Source: Nocardioides sp.
GTDB taxonomy: Bacteria > Actinomycetota > Actinomycetes > Propionibacteriales > Nocardioidaceae
DNA: 34,890 bases
Assembly: GCF_004803405.1 (NCBI RefSeq)
Contig: NZ_SSXI01000022.1
Location: forward strand, 1-34,890
Reading direction: 5' to 3'
The translations under genes were made by a program, and so were the position numbers. The notes beneath the pieces were generated by a model that saw nothing but the letters and a program-made list of their open reading frames with translations, ran no database searches and was not told where the DNA came from. Positions within the stretch are counted from its first letter, which is position 1. Every line of letters starts with the position of its first letter. Shown piece by piece: positions 8,792-16,169 of this stretch.

Positions 8792-10585
8792 CTACCGGTG
8801 GTCGGCCTTCCCGTTGCTGCACTCGACGGTGAAGGCGAAGTCGTCGCCGTGCTCGGTGACACCGGCGATCACTGCCTGGGAGATCGCCTCCTCGCCGTAC
8901 TTGCGACGAACCATCAGCGGGTCCCGCCGCAGGTCCTTCACCAACGAGACGGCGAGCCCGACCATCACGACGACGAAGGGCAGTGCCGCAACGATGGTGA
9001 TCGTCTGCAGTCCGCTGAGCGCGTCGGCACCGCCGACGAGCAGCATCACCGCCGCGGACGCGCCGGTCGCGACGCCCCAGAAGATCACGTTGAGCCGGCC
9101 AGGCTCCTGGGTGCCCTTCTGCGACAGTGTGCCCATCACGATCGAGGCCGCGTCCGCACCGGACACGAAGAAGATCGCGACCAGCACCATCACCAGCACC
9201 GAGGTGACCGTCGCGAGCGGGAAGGAGTCCAGCGTGGTGAACAGCTGCGACTCCAGCCCTCCGGCGCCGGCGATGTCGACGCCAGAGAGCTGCAGGTCCA
9301 TCGCGGCGCCGCCCATGACGCAGAACCAGATGACGCTGACCAGGCTGGGTACCACCAGCACGCCCGTGACGAACTGCCGGATCGTGCGGCCACGGGAGAT
9401 CCGGGCGATGAACATGCCCACGAACGGCGTCCACGACAGCCACCACGCCCAGTAGAAGACGGTCCAGCCCTCGAGCCAGGCCTGAGTGTCCGCGCCTTCC
9501 GCGCCGGTACGCGCGGACATCTCGGGAAGCGTCTGGACGTAGCTGCCGATCGAGGTGGGGATCAGGTCGAGCATGAAGACAGTGGGCCCGACGACGAACA
9601 GGAACAGGGCGAGCGTGACCGCCAGCACCATGTTGATGTTGGAGAGCCACTGGATGCCCTTGGCGACGCCGGACACGGCGGATACGACGAAGGCGGCCGT
9701 GAGGACGGCGATGATGCCGATGAGCACGGCGTTGCCCGTCTCCCCGATGCCGCCGACGATCTCCAGGCCGGTCCGGATCTGCAGGGCGCCGAGGCCGAGC
9801 GAGGTCGCGGATCCGAAGAGGGTCGCGAAGATCGCGAAGATGTCGATGACCTTGCCCAGCCCGCCATGCGCGCGCTTGCCGAGCAGGGGCTCGAACGCCG
9901 AGGAGATCAACTGCAGGCGCCCCTTGCGGTAGACGCCGTACGCGATCGCCAGACCGACGACCGCGTAGAGCGCCCACGGGTGCAGGGTCCAGTGGAAGAG
10001 CGTGGTCGCCATGGCGTTCTGGATCGCCTCGGGGTTACCGGGCCCGCCGGTGCCCGGGGGAGGGGCGGCCATGTGCGAGATCGGCTCGGCGACGCCGTAG
10101 AACATCAGGCCGATGCCCATCCCTGCGCTGAACATCATCGCGATCCAGGAGATGGTCCGGAACTCCGGCTCCTCGTCGTCGCGACCGAGCGGGATGGTGC
10201 CGTATCGGCTCGCAGCGAGCCAGATGACGAAGACGACGAAGGCGCTCGACGTGAGCACGAACAGCCAGCCGGCGTTGCCCATCACCCAGCCCAGTGCGTC
10301 TCCGGATGCGGTGCTCAGGGATGCGGTGCTGACCATGCCCCAGGCGAGGAACGCCAGGGCGACGACCGCGCTGATCCCGAAGACGACCATGTCGAGGCCG
10401 CCCCGGTGCGTCCCGTTCGCCGCGGGCTCCACGTCGAGCGCTGGGTGGGGGATGGGGTCCGCGGCCGGGGACCTCAACGTCCCCCCGACCGCGTCCTGGA
10501 CCGTCGATGCCGCCGGCTGGCCGTCACGGGCGGGCTTCCGACCGCTGAGCCGTTGTCGGCGGGGGGTCTCGGGTGTCGTCGTCAT
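8792..10585 (-). CDS. BCCT family betaine/carnitine/choline transporter
   Basis: A 597-residue integral membrane protein with about twelve membrane segments, of the BCCT (betP/betT/opuD) sodium- or proton-coupled family for trimethylammonium compounds. The family signature is clear in the middle: WTVFYWAWWLSWTPFVGMF followed by IARISRGRTIRQF. Earlier motifs include SAGMGIGLMFYGVAEPISH (substrate and sodium site region) and FHWTLHPWALYAVVGLA. The first ~55 residues are a charged, Pro-rich cytoplasmic tail and the C-terminal ~60 residues are also soluble, as in osmoregulated members. Length is normal. The ATG at 10585 has a modest AAGGGA site. A 17-bp dyad about 55 bp upstream may be an operator. 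The substrate cannot be assigned from sequence alone. Confidence 0.93.
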   Translation of the reverse strand: MTTTPETPRRQRLSGRKPARDGQPAASTVQDAVGGTLRSPAADPIPHPALDVEPAANGTHRGGLDMVVFGISAVVALAFLAWGMVSTASLSTASGDALGWVMGNAGWLFVLTSSAFVVFVIWLAASRYGTIPLGRDDEEPEFRTISWIAMMFSAGMGIGLMFYGVAEPISHMAAPPPGTGGPGNPEAIQNAMATTLFHWTLHPWALYAVVGLAIAYGVYRKGRLQLISSAFEPLLGKRAHGGLGKVIDIFAIFATLFGSATSLGLGALQIRTGLEIVGGIGETGNAVLIGIIAVLTAAFVVSAVSGVAKGIQWLSNINMVLAVTLALFLFVVGPTVFMLDLIPTSIGSYVQTLPEMSARTGAEGADTQAWLEGWTVFYWAWWLSWTPFVGMFIARISRGRTIRQFVTGVLVVPSLVSVIWFCVMGGAAMDLQLSGVDIAGAGGLESQLFTTLDSFPLATVTSVLVMVLVAIFFVSGADAASIVMGTLSQKGTQEPGRLNVIFWGVATGASAAVMLLVGGADALSGLQTITIVAALPFVVVMVGLAVSLVKDLRRDPLMVRRKYGEEAISQAVIAGVTEHGDDFAFTVECSNGKADHR

Positions 10586-10640
10586 GCCATGTGTCCCTTC
10601 GGTACGTCTGCCCGGGCGTAACTGGGACCATAAACCGGAT

Positions 10641-10657
10641 GTTGTGAGTTACGCAAC
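10641..10657 (-). promoter_or_regulatory. 17-bp dyad upstream of the BCCT gene, candidate IclR operator
   Basis: GTTGTGAGTTACGCAAC is an imperfect palindrome (arms GTTGTG and CGCAAC, one wobble position, 5-bp centre), 56-72 bp before the transporter start. Its size fits the near-palindromes bound by IclR proteins. A further GCAACA lies at 10672-10677. The rest of the gap 10586-10837 shows no gene. Confidence 0.4.
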
Positions 10658-10837
10658 AGTGTGCTCAGGAAGCAACAACGGGATGGGTCGTGTGGCCATG
10701 CTCACTCTCGAGACCGCTTCGGACGGGCAGGACGCGCTCGCGCGCGGGCACGAGCCGGTGCCATGACCCGATGGGCGACTCGCGGTAACGGTGGCGGAGC
10801 GCCGGCCCGGAGCGCTGGTTCGGTGGGCCGGTCCGGC

Positions 10838-11791
10838 CTAGCGGGGACCCGGGCGGTCGCTGCCCGCCAGCCGGAAATAGGCGCGGACCGTGGTCCCGTC
10901 GGGCGTGGTATGCACCCGGACGAGGTCGGCGAGATGGTTGACGAGAAGCAGGCCGCGACCATGGGGCTGTCCGTCGAGCGGCGGCCGCCGCCCGGCGAGG
11001 GGATCCTCGATCTGCCCCAGGTCGCGGGACTCGCAGATCACGTGGTCGGCCTCGGCCCAGATGCTGAGCGAACAGGCGCCGGCGGCGTGCTGGAGACTGT
11101 TGGTGGCCAGCTCGCTGACGACCAGCTCGAGATCGCTGATGCGATCCCGGCTCAGACCCGCCTGATCGGCCTCGGCCGCCGCGAACCGGCGCGCCCCGGA
11201 GAGGTCGGCCGCGCTCCGGACCGTCCAGCTGGCGGCCCCCCCGGTGCCGTCCAGCGGCAGGTTGTACCGAGCGACGACGGCGTCGGGTGCGTACCGCAGG
11301 CTGACCTGCTCGTGTCCGGCCTCCCAGATCAGCGGATGGGTCGCCAAGGCGTCCGCCACCACGTGGGACTCGAGCCGGCGCACGTCGTAGGGACAGACGA
11401 TCGTCACCATGCGGCTGCGGAACGCCGTGTTGATGAGCGCCTCGTGCTGCACGCATGCCGGATACTCGCTGTCGCTCCGGCCGGCCCAGATCGGCTCCCC
11501 GATGATGCGCACGTGAGTGCGGCGATGGCGATCGGCGAAGGCGCGGAGCACGCCGGGGATGATCCGGCCGGGATTGCGGCCGGCCTCGGTCATGTCGATG
11601 AGCGTGACCTCCGCTGCCTCAGTGCCGAGCGCCGACTCCAGAAGACCGAGCCGCTCCGTGGGCAGCGCCGCCGCCACCGGCTCGCCAATCCTCAGCCCGT
11701 CGAGGACGAAGGGCACCAGTCCGGCGAGGTACTCCTCGTCGGTGCGGTAGAACAGCGCCGGATGCACGAAGGGATCAGTCGCAGCACTCAT
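10838..11791 (-). CDS. MEDS sensor domain fused to RsbW-like HATPase (anti-sigma-factor kinase type)
   Basis: A 317-residue soluble protein. Residues about 10-165 match the MEDS (DcmR-type sensory) domain: FYRTDEEYLAGLVPFVLDG near the start, then IDMTEAGRNPGRIIP, RIIGEPIWAGRSDSEYPAC and MVTIVCPYD. Residues about 195-310 form a GHKL ATPase of the SpoIIAB/RsbW type, with the N-box ELVVSELATNSLQHA and the G2 box HGRGLLLVNHLAD; the G1 region (SRDLGQIEDP) departs from the usual D-x-G-x-G. Its start overlaps the stop of the MEDS-STAS gene by four bases (ATGA), so the two are probably made in fixed ratio. In known partner-switching systems such kinases phosphorylate STAS partners and hold sigma factors. 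No sigma gene is adjacent, and the partner is unknown. Confidence 0.85.
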   Translation of the reverse strand: MSAATDPFVHPALFYRTDEEYLAGLVPFVLDGLRIGEPVAAALPTERLGLLESALGTEAAEVTLIDMTEAGRNPGRIIPGVLRAFADRHRRTHVRIIGEPIWAGRSDSEYPACVQHEALINTAFRSRMVTIVCPYDVRRLESHVVADALATHPLIWEAGHEQVSLRYAPDAVVARYNLPLDGTGGAASWTVRSAADLSGARRFAAAEADQAGLSRDRISDLELVVSELATNSLQHAAGACSLSIWAEADHVICESRDLGQIEDPLAGRRPPLDGQPHGRGLLLVNHLADLVRVHTTPDGTTVRAYFRLAGSDRPGPR

Positions 11792-12639
11792 GCCGGGATC
11801 TCCACGCGCGCCCGGTCCAACCCGAGGGCCCTGATCAGCAGTCCCGGTCCGGGGTGCGCCGTCCGCAGCACGAGCATGTGGCCCTCGCTACGGGCGTGCT
11901 CCACCAGCTGCAGCAGGCTTCGGTGGTCCATGAACTCGACCCGGCTGGCGTCGAGGACCAGCTCCCCGTTGTGCGGCTGTAGGTCGGCGCGATGCAGTGC
12001 CAGCCGGAGCAGGTCCCGGGTGGCGAGGTCCAGCTCTCCGCCGATCGCCGCCGCACATCCGTTCTGCGTCGTGGCGTGCAACCAGAAGGGCGTCGCGTCT
12101 GCGCTCGCTCCCGGATGCATGCAGGCGAGGGCCGCGATCGACCCATCACCCACCAGGCTGCGTTGGTAGGCGCACATCGCGGAGAACGGTGCGGTGAGGA
12201 TGTAGCGGTCGATCAGGTGCTCGTAGCGGGCGAAGGCGTCCAGCTGCTCCGGGGTTCGCACCAGCGCGGTCGCATCTGCCGCCACGCGCAACCCGGTGAA
12301 TCCCGCCGCGACGGCCTGCGCGGTCGCGCGGGCGTACGCCGCCACCTGAGCAGCGGGGTCGACGACGGTCCCGGTGGGGTAGGCCGCCTCGATGGAGTCC
12401 GCCTTGGCCGCGCCGCTGTGGAGCGCCTGCTCCATGCCGGGCAGCTCCCGCAGCTCGTCCTCGAGGGCAGTCACGTCACCCGAGCCCACGTACCAGACCT
12501 GCTCGCCCAGCTGCAGGCCCTCCGCCAGGAAGCAGCCTGCGCGCGCTCGAAACTCCTGGGCATCCTCGAACGCCCAGCACAGGTGGTCGTAGCGACCAGG
12601 ATCGCGAACGTCCTCGACGACGCCCGCCTGTAACGACAT
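11788..12639 (-). CDS. MEDS sensor domain fused to a degenerate STAS (anti-anti-sigma-like) domain
   Basis: A 283-residue soluble protein. Residues about 12-170 are a MEDS domain (YDHLCWAFEDAQEFRARAGCF; RYEHLIDRYILTAPFSAMCAYQR; closing ACMHPGA). Residues about 180-280 are a STAS domain (GGELDLATRDLLRLAL; LVLDASRVEFMDHRSLLQL). Where SpoIIAA/RsbV proteins have D-S-S-G-L with the phosphorylated serine, this protein has D-H-R-S-L (residues 238-242), so the usual phosphoacceptor is an arginine (240). I chose the ATG at 12639 over one 19 codons upstream because TACTGT lies 7 nt before it and the MEDS homology begins soon after. It is the first gene of a two-gene unit with the MEDS-ATPase. Confidence 0.85.
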   Translation of the reverse strand: MSLQAGVVEDVRDPGRYDHLCWAFEDAQEFRARAGCFLAEGLQLGEQVWYVGSGDVTALEDELRELPGMEQALHSGAAKADSIEAAYPTGTVVDPAAQVAAYARATAQAVAAGFTGLRVAADATALVRTPEQLDAFARYEHLIDRYILTAPFSAMCAYQRSLVGDGSIAALACMHPGASADATPFWLHATTQNGCAAAIGGELDLATRDLLRLALHRADLQPHNGELVLDASRVEFMDHRSLLQLVEHARSEGHMLVLRTAHPGPGLLIRALGLDRARVEIPA

Positions 12640-12646
12640 GCAACCG

Positions 12647-12652
12647 ACAGTA
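12647..12652 (-). promoter_or_regulatory. Leaderless promoter -10 of the MEDS pair
   Basis: On the minus strand TACTGT ends 7 nt before the ATG at 12639, and no ribosome-binding site is present. This supports both the start choice and a leaderless mRNA. Confidence 0.5.
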
Positions 12653-12736
12653 CTCTCCGGCGGACGGGGAACTGGTCGACTCCGGCGCGCCCGCACCGCC
12701 GGACCGATGTGGGGAGGGTGCGGCCAGACGTGCGGC

Positions 12737-12742
12737 TAGCAT
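12737..12742 (+). promoter_or_regulatory. Possible -10 of the yibE/F-like gene
   Basis: TAGCAT lies 59 bp before the chosen start at 12802, in the divergent gap shared with the MEDS pair. No clear -35 is seen. Confidence 0.35.
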
Positions 12743-12801
12743 CGCCGTCGGCGGCACCCTGCGCCCACTGCACCTACCCGAATGGTGAGGAATCACGGTC
12801 C

Positions 12802-13983
12802 ATGGGCGGACACCACGCGCGGCACGCGGCGCCCGAGACGGCGCGGATGCGGCGCATCGCCCTGTTGGTGATCGCGCCGATCGCCGCACTGACCGTGCTG
12901 GCGATGATCTGGCTCTGGCCGACCGGCAGCATCGCGCAGTCGGAGCAGGCCGGCGGCGCAGGGGAGCTCGAGGGCCAGGTGGTCGCGATCGACAGGGAGA
13001 CCTGCCCTGAGGAGCTCGCCGACGACGTGAACGGGTGCGGCACCGCTGAGGTTCGGGTCACCGGAGGTGCCGAGGAGGGGACGCGCCTGAAGACCCTGCT
13101 CCCGAACGGGGCGGGTGCACCGCGGATCGCCGAGGGGGACGACGTGGTGCTGATCGAGACGACCGGTCCCGACGGTGAGGCGTTCTCCATCGTCGACCAC
13201 CAGCGTGCGACCGGGCTCTGGGTCGTCGCGGCCGCCTTCGCCCTGGCCCTGCTTGCGTTCGGACGATGGCGCGGCCTGACCGCGTTGGCCGGCCTCGCTG
13301 TCACCTTCGCGCTGCTCGTGTTCTTCGTGGTGCCGGCGATCCTCGCCGGCGAGCCCCCGCTGCTCGTGGCGATCGTGGGGTCCGCGGCGGTGGTGCTGAC
13401 CGTCCTCTACCTGACCCACGGGTTCGCGCTGTCGACCACGGTCGCGGTCCTCGGCACGCTCGTCAGCCTCGTGCTGACCGGGCTGCTCTCGGCCGCGGCG
13501 GTCGCCGGACTGCACCTCACCGGGGTCACCGACGACATCTCCACGGCCGTGGGCGCGGTCCACAGCGTCAACATGGAGGGCCTGCTCCTGGCCGGCATCG
13601 TCATCGGAGCCCTGGGCGTCCTCGACGACGTCACCGTGACCCAGGCCGCGACGGTCACCGAGCTCGCCCGCGCCAATCCCTCGTACGGATTCCGGCGGCT
13701 CTACCGAGCCGGCAGCCGGGTGGGACGCTCGCACATCGCCTCCGTCGTCAACACCATCGTCCTCGCTTATGCCGGATCGTCGCTGCCGCTCCTGATCCTG
13801 ATCGTCGCCAACAACGACTCCCTGGGCGGCGTGGTGACCGACCAGGTCATCGCCCAGGAGGTCGTGCGCAGTGTGGTGGCGACGCTGGGGCTGATCGCCG
13901 CCGTGCCCGTCACCACCGCTCTCGCCGCGCTCAGCGCTCGCCGCACCGGAGTGTCCCCGGCCGGTCCTACGCTCGGGGCATGA
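12802..13983 (+). CDS. YibE/F family membrane protein
   Basis: A 393-residue membrane protein of the YibE/YibF family, whose function is not established (sometimes linked to transport). It has an N-terminal membrane anchor (about 17-37, RRIALLVIAPIAALTVLAMI), then an exported domain (about 38-130) with a pair of cysteines (RETCPEELADDVNGCG). About seven membrane helices follow. The family's conserved core is present: ATGLWVVAAAFALALLAFGRWRG, AVHSVNMEGLLLAGIVIGALGVLDDVTVTQ, SYGFRRLYRAGSRVGRSHIASVVNTIVLAYAGSSLPLL. I chose the ATG at 12802 because the upstream frame back to 12709 looks non-coding and the anchor follows soon after. The stop overlaps the ATG of the WYL regulator gene (ATGA). Confidence 0.87.
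   Translation: MGGHHARHAAPETARMRRIALLVIAPIAALTVLAMIWLWPTGSIAQSEQAGGAGELEGQVVAIDRETCPEELADDVNGCGTAEVRVTGGAEEGTRLKTLLPNGAGAPRIAEGDDVVLIETTGPDGEAFSIVDHQRATGLWVVAAAFALALLAFGRWRGLTALAGLAVTFALLVFFVVPAILAGEPPLLVAIVGSAAVVLTVLYLTHGFALSTTVAVLGTLVSLVLTGLLSAAAVAGLHLTGVTDDISTAVGAVHSVNMEGLLLAGIVIGALGVLDDVTVTQAATVTELARANPSYGFRRLYRAGSRVGRSHIASVVNTIVLAYAGSSLPLLILIVANNDSLGGVVTDQVIAQEVVRSVVATLGLIAAVPVTTALAALSARRTGVSPAGPTLGA
13968..13973 (+). promoter_or_regulatory. Leaderless promoter -10 of the WYL regulator, inside the yibE/F 3' end
   Basis: TACGCT lies within the last codons of the preceding gene and ends 6 nt before the ATG at 13980. It could drive the regulator separately from the upstream gene. Confidence 0.5.
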
Positions 13984-14768
13984 ACCGGATCGACCGCTTG
14001 TACGCCCTGGTCGAGGAGTTGCGCGCGGCGGGCGCCAGGGGGCGTACGGCGCCCCAGCTCGCCCGGCACTTCGAGGTCAGCGTGAGGACGATCGAGCGCG
14101 ATTTGAGCGCCCTCGGTCAGGCCGGCGTGCCGCTTGCGACCAAGCAGGGACGCACGGGCGGCTACACCCTCGACCGGTCGATGAGCCTGCCGCCCCTCAA
14201 CTTCACGCCGCGCGAGGCGGCGGCCGTGGCGGTGGCGCTCAGCGGCAGTGAGCACGTGCTGTTCCGGCGGGATGCGCGCAGCGCCCTTCAGAAGATCGTG
14301 GCGGCGATGCCCGAGCGGGCGCTCGAGGAAGCCCGGCGGACGGCGGGGAAGGTGCGGCTGATCGTCCAGCCCGTCGCGGATCCCGACGCCGAGGTCGCCG
14401 AGACGGTCTGGCAGGCCGTGCGCGACAACCTCGTGCTGCGCATCCACTACGTCGACGTCGGCAGCGTCGAGACGGAGCGGGAGGTCGAGCCGCACCAGAT
14501 CGTGATGGGACCCAACGGGTCCTACCTGACGGCGTGGTGCCACCTGAGGGGGGAGGACCGGGTGTTCCGGATGGACCGCATCACCCGAGCAGAGCGGATC
14601 CCCTCCGTGGGGCGACCGCACCGTGCCGCCAGCGAGCCGGTGGTCGACGGTTACGAGACGAAGCTGCCCGCGGCCGCGCTCGGCTTCGAGAAACTCACGG
14701 GGAACACCGACATAGGGCTGTCGCGAGCACCGGCGACGGTAGGTGCATCCCGCCGGCCGGCGGGTTGA
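13980..14768 (+). CDS. WYL-domain transcriptional regulator (DeoR-type HTH)
   Basis: A 262-residue DNA-binding protein. Residues about 1-60 are an HTH_11 domain (RIDRLYALVEELRAAG; RGRTAPQLARHFEVSVRTIERDLSALGQAGVPL). Residues about 135-215 are a WYL effector domain, ending in the typical YLTAWCHLRGEDRVFRMDRI. WYL proteins bind small ligands or nucleic acids and are common in actinobacteria. The ATG overlaps the yibE/F stop and has a TACGCT hexamer 6 nt upstream. The VOC gene starts 21 bp after its stop. Regulators of this kind often control the VOC or hydrolase gene next to them; that target is an inference here. Confidence 0.92.
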   Translation: MNRIDRLYALVEELRAAGARGRTAPQLARHFEVSVRTIERDLSALGQAGVPLATKQGRTGGYTLDRSMSLPPLNFTPREAAAVAVALSGSEHVLFRRDARSALQKIVAAMPERALEEARRTAGKVRLIVQPVADPDAEVAETVWQAVRDNLVLRIHYVDVGSVETEREVEPHQIVMGPNGSYLTAWCHLRGEDRVFRMDRITRAERIPSVGRPHRAASEPVVDGYETKLPAAALGFEKLTGNTDIGLSRAPATVGASRRPAG

Positions 14769-14789
14769 CGACAAGCACAAGGAGAAGCC

Positions 14790-15179
14790 ATGACGGACCC
14801 TGCTCCGGGCACCCTCGCCTGGTTCGAGGTCGCGACCAGCGACCCCGACAGCGCCGAGAAGTTCTACGGCAACCTCTTCGACTGGACCTTCGAGGCCGAC
14901 GCGCCTGCCGCGTCCGGCGGCATGGACTACCGCAACATCAAGGCATCCGGGGCGGACACCCCGATGGGCGGCATCTTCAGCACCGGCGGCCAGGTGCCCG
15001 ACCATGCCGTCTTCTACATCCTCGTCGCGGACGTGGAGGCCGTCTGCGTCGACGCCGAGCAGCTCGGCGGCTCGGTGGTGGCCCAGCACCTGGATCCCGG
15101 ACCGGGTGCGCCGAAGTTCGCCTACCTGCGGGACCCGGCGGGCAACCAGTTCGGCGTGTTCAGTCCACCGGCGGCCTGA
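14790..15179 (+). CDS. VOC family (glyoxalase/bleomycin-resistance-like) protein
   Basis: A 129-residue single-domain VOC protein. It opens with GTLAWFEVATSDPDSAEKFYGNLFDWTFE and contains MGGIF, VFYILVADVEAVCVDAEQLGGSVV and the ending RDPAGNQFGVFSP. The VOC fold supports glyoxalases, dioxygenases and drug-binding proteins; this short subtype, with an acidic residue in the final strand replaced (NQFGVF), is usually of unknown activity. An AAGGAG site lies 5 bp before the ATG. Its stop overlaps the start of the next gene (ATGA), so it is coupled to the TfoX-N-like protein and lies in the WYL regulator's operon. Confidence 0.88.
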   Translation: MTDPAPGTLAWFEVATSDPDSAEKFYGNLFDWTFEADAPAASGGMDYRNIKASGADTPMGGIFSTGGQVPDHAVFYILVADVEAVCVDAEQLGGSVVAQHLDPGPGAPKFAYLRDPAGNQFGVFSPPAA

Positions 15180-15565
15180 TGCCACCTGACGCGACGGGTG
15201 CGGCCCCGTCGGAGGAATCCGGCGGGGACGACGCCCGCGACCTGTACGACCAGCTCACCGACGACCTGCTCTACGACCCCGCCATCGGACGGGCCACGAT
15301 GATGGGCTATCCCTGCGTCCGCCTGGCCGGGCGGTTCCTGGCGTCGTACGACGACAAGGCCGCCTGTCTGGTCGTGAAGCTCCCGCGGGCGCGGGTCAGC
15401 GGCCTCGTCGAGTCCGGGACCGGAGAGCCGTTCGCCCCGGCCGGCCGGGTCTTTCGCGAGTGGGTGTCGATCCCGACCGTCGATCGCGCCCTCTGGCAGC
15501 GGCTGCTGGAGGAGGCGGTCGACTTCGCTCGGGAGGGGCTCAACCTTCCGGGGACTCCCAGGTGA
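15179..15565 (+). CDS. TfoX N-terminal-domain-like protein
   Basis: A 128-residue soluble protein with an acidic start (EESGGDDARDLYDQLTDDLL). The core GRATMMGYPCVRLAGRFLASYDDKAACLVVKLP, followed by GEPFAPAGRVFREWVSIP, resembles the TfoX N-terminal / YjbR-like alpha-beta fold found in small actinobacterial proteins of unknown function. The start is set by the ATGA overlap with the VOC stop. Its last 26 bp overlap the 3' end of the convergent two-domain VOC gene. No catalytic residue can be named. The family call is by pattern only. Confidence 0.6.
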   Translation: MPPDATGAAPSEESGGDDARDLYDQLTDDLLYDPAIGRATMMGYPCVRLAGRFLASYDDKAACLVVKLPRARVSGLVESGTGEPFAPAGRVFREWVSIPTVDRALWQRLLEEAVDFAREGLNLPGTPR

Positions 15566-16169
15566 ACCCGTCCGGGTCGGTGAACGGCCCGGCGTGGCTG
15601 GTGACCACGAGGCGGTGCGACCCGCTGCCGTCCGCGGAGACGCCGGCGTCCTTCGCCAGGGCGCGGTGCTTGTAGAGCCCCAGCTTGATGGCACCGGGCG
15701 GGGTCACGAACTCGACGTAGGAGCCGGCGAAGCCCTTGCCGACCCTGAGCCCGCGGTCTTCGTAGAGCCTTCGGGTCGCGCGCACGTCGGAGGCGCCCAG
15801 CAGAAGCACGATGTCCTGGACCTCCCGGCTGGCCGGGCCGGTGGTCTTCTTCTTCGACGTCGCCACCTTCCAGATCGTCCCGTCCGGCGCCTGCACGACG
15901 CCTCCGACGCCCCACATCGACTTCGCCGGTGGTTTCAGCGTCGTCGCCCCGGCCTCGAGGGCCGCGTCGATGAGCGCGGTCACGTCGGCGGGCTGCGCGA
16001 CGATCAGCGACAAGGTGAATCCACGGAAGCCGTCGGTCGGCGCGTCCGAGGCGCGGACCTGCAGCCGGTCGTCGAGGCCGAAGGCGGTCTTGTAGAAGTT
16101 GTCGGCAGCGGTGGGGTCGGTCACCTCGAGGGTGACGGACTCGATGGGGGTCACGGCGGTGGTGGTCAT
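15540..16169 (-). CDS. Two-domain VOC (glyoxalase-like) protein
   Basis: A 209-residue protein with two VOC half-modules. The first (about 8-110) has ESVTLEVTDPTAADNFYKTAFGLDDRLQVR and PPAKSMWGVGGVVQAPDGTIWKVA. The second (about 118-205) has VQDIVLLLGASDVRATRRLYEDRGLRVGKG and ends GPFTDPDGFTWES. Such proteins are annotated as glyoxalases, but activity is generally unproven. The start overlaps the hupE-like stop (ATGA), making it the third gene of the lipoprotein/HupE unit. It also has its own leaderless-type TAGCGT 7 nt upstream. The gene end overlaps the convergent TfoX-like gene by 26 bp. Confidence 0.85.
   Translation of the reverse strand: MTTTAVTPIESVTLEVTDPTAADNFYKTAFGLDDRLQVRASDAPTDGFRGFTLSLIVAQPADVTALIDAALEAGATTLKPPAKSMWGVGGVVQAPDGTIWKVATSKKKTTGPASREVQDIVLLLGASDVRATRRLYEDRGLRVGKGFAGSYVEFVTPPGAIKLGLYKHRALAKDAGVSADGSGSHRLVVTSHAGPFTDPDGFTWESPEG

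Noticed and set aside
10661..12169. 502-codon plus-strand frame over the MEDS genes
   Set aside because: It is antisense to the MEDS pair, whose domains are clear, and has no domain of its own.
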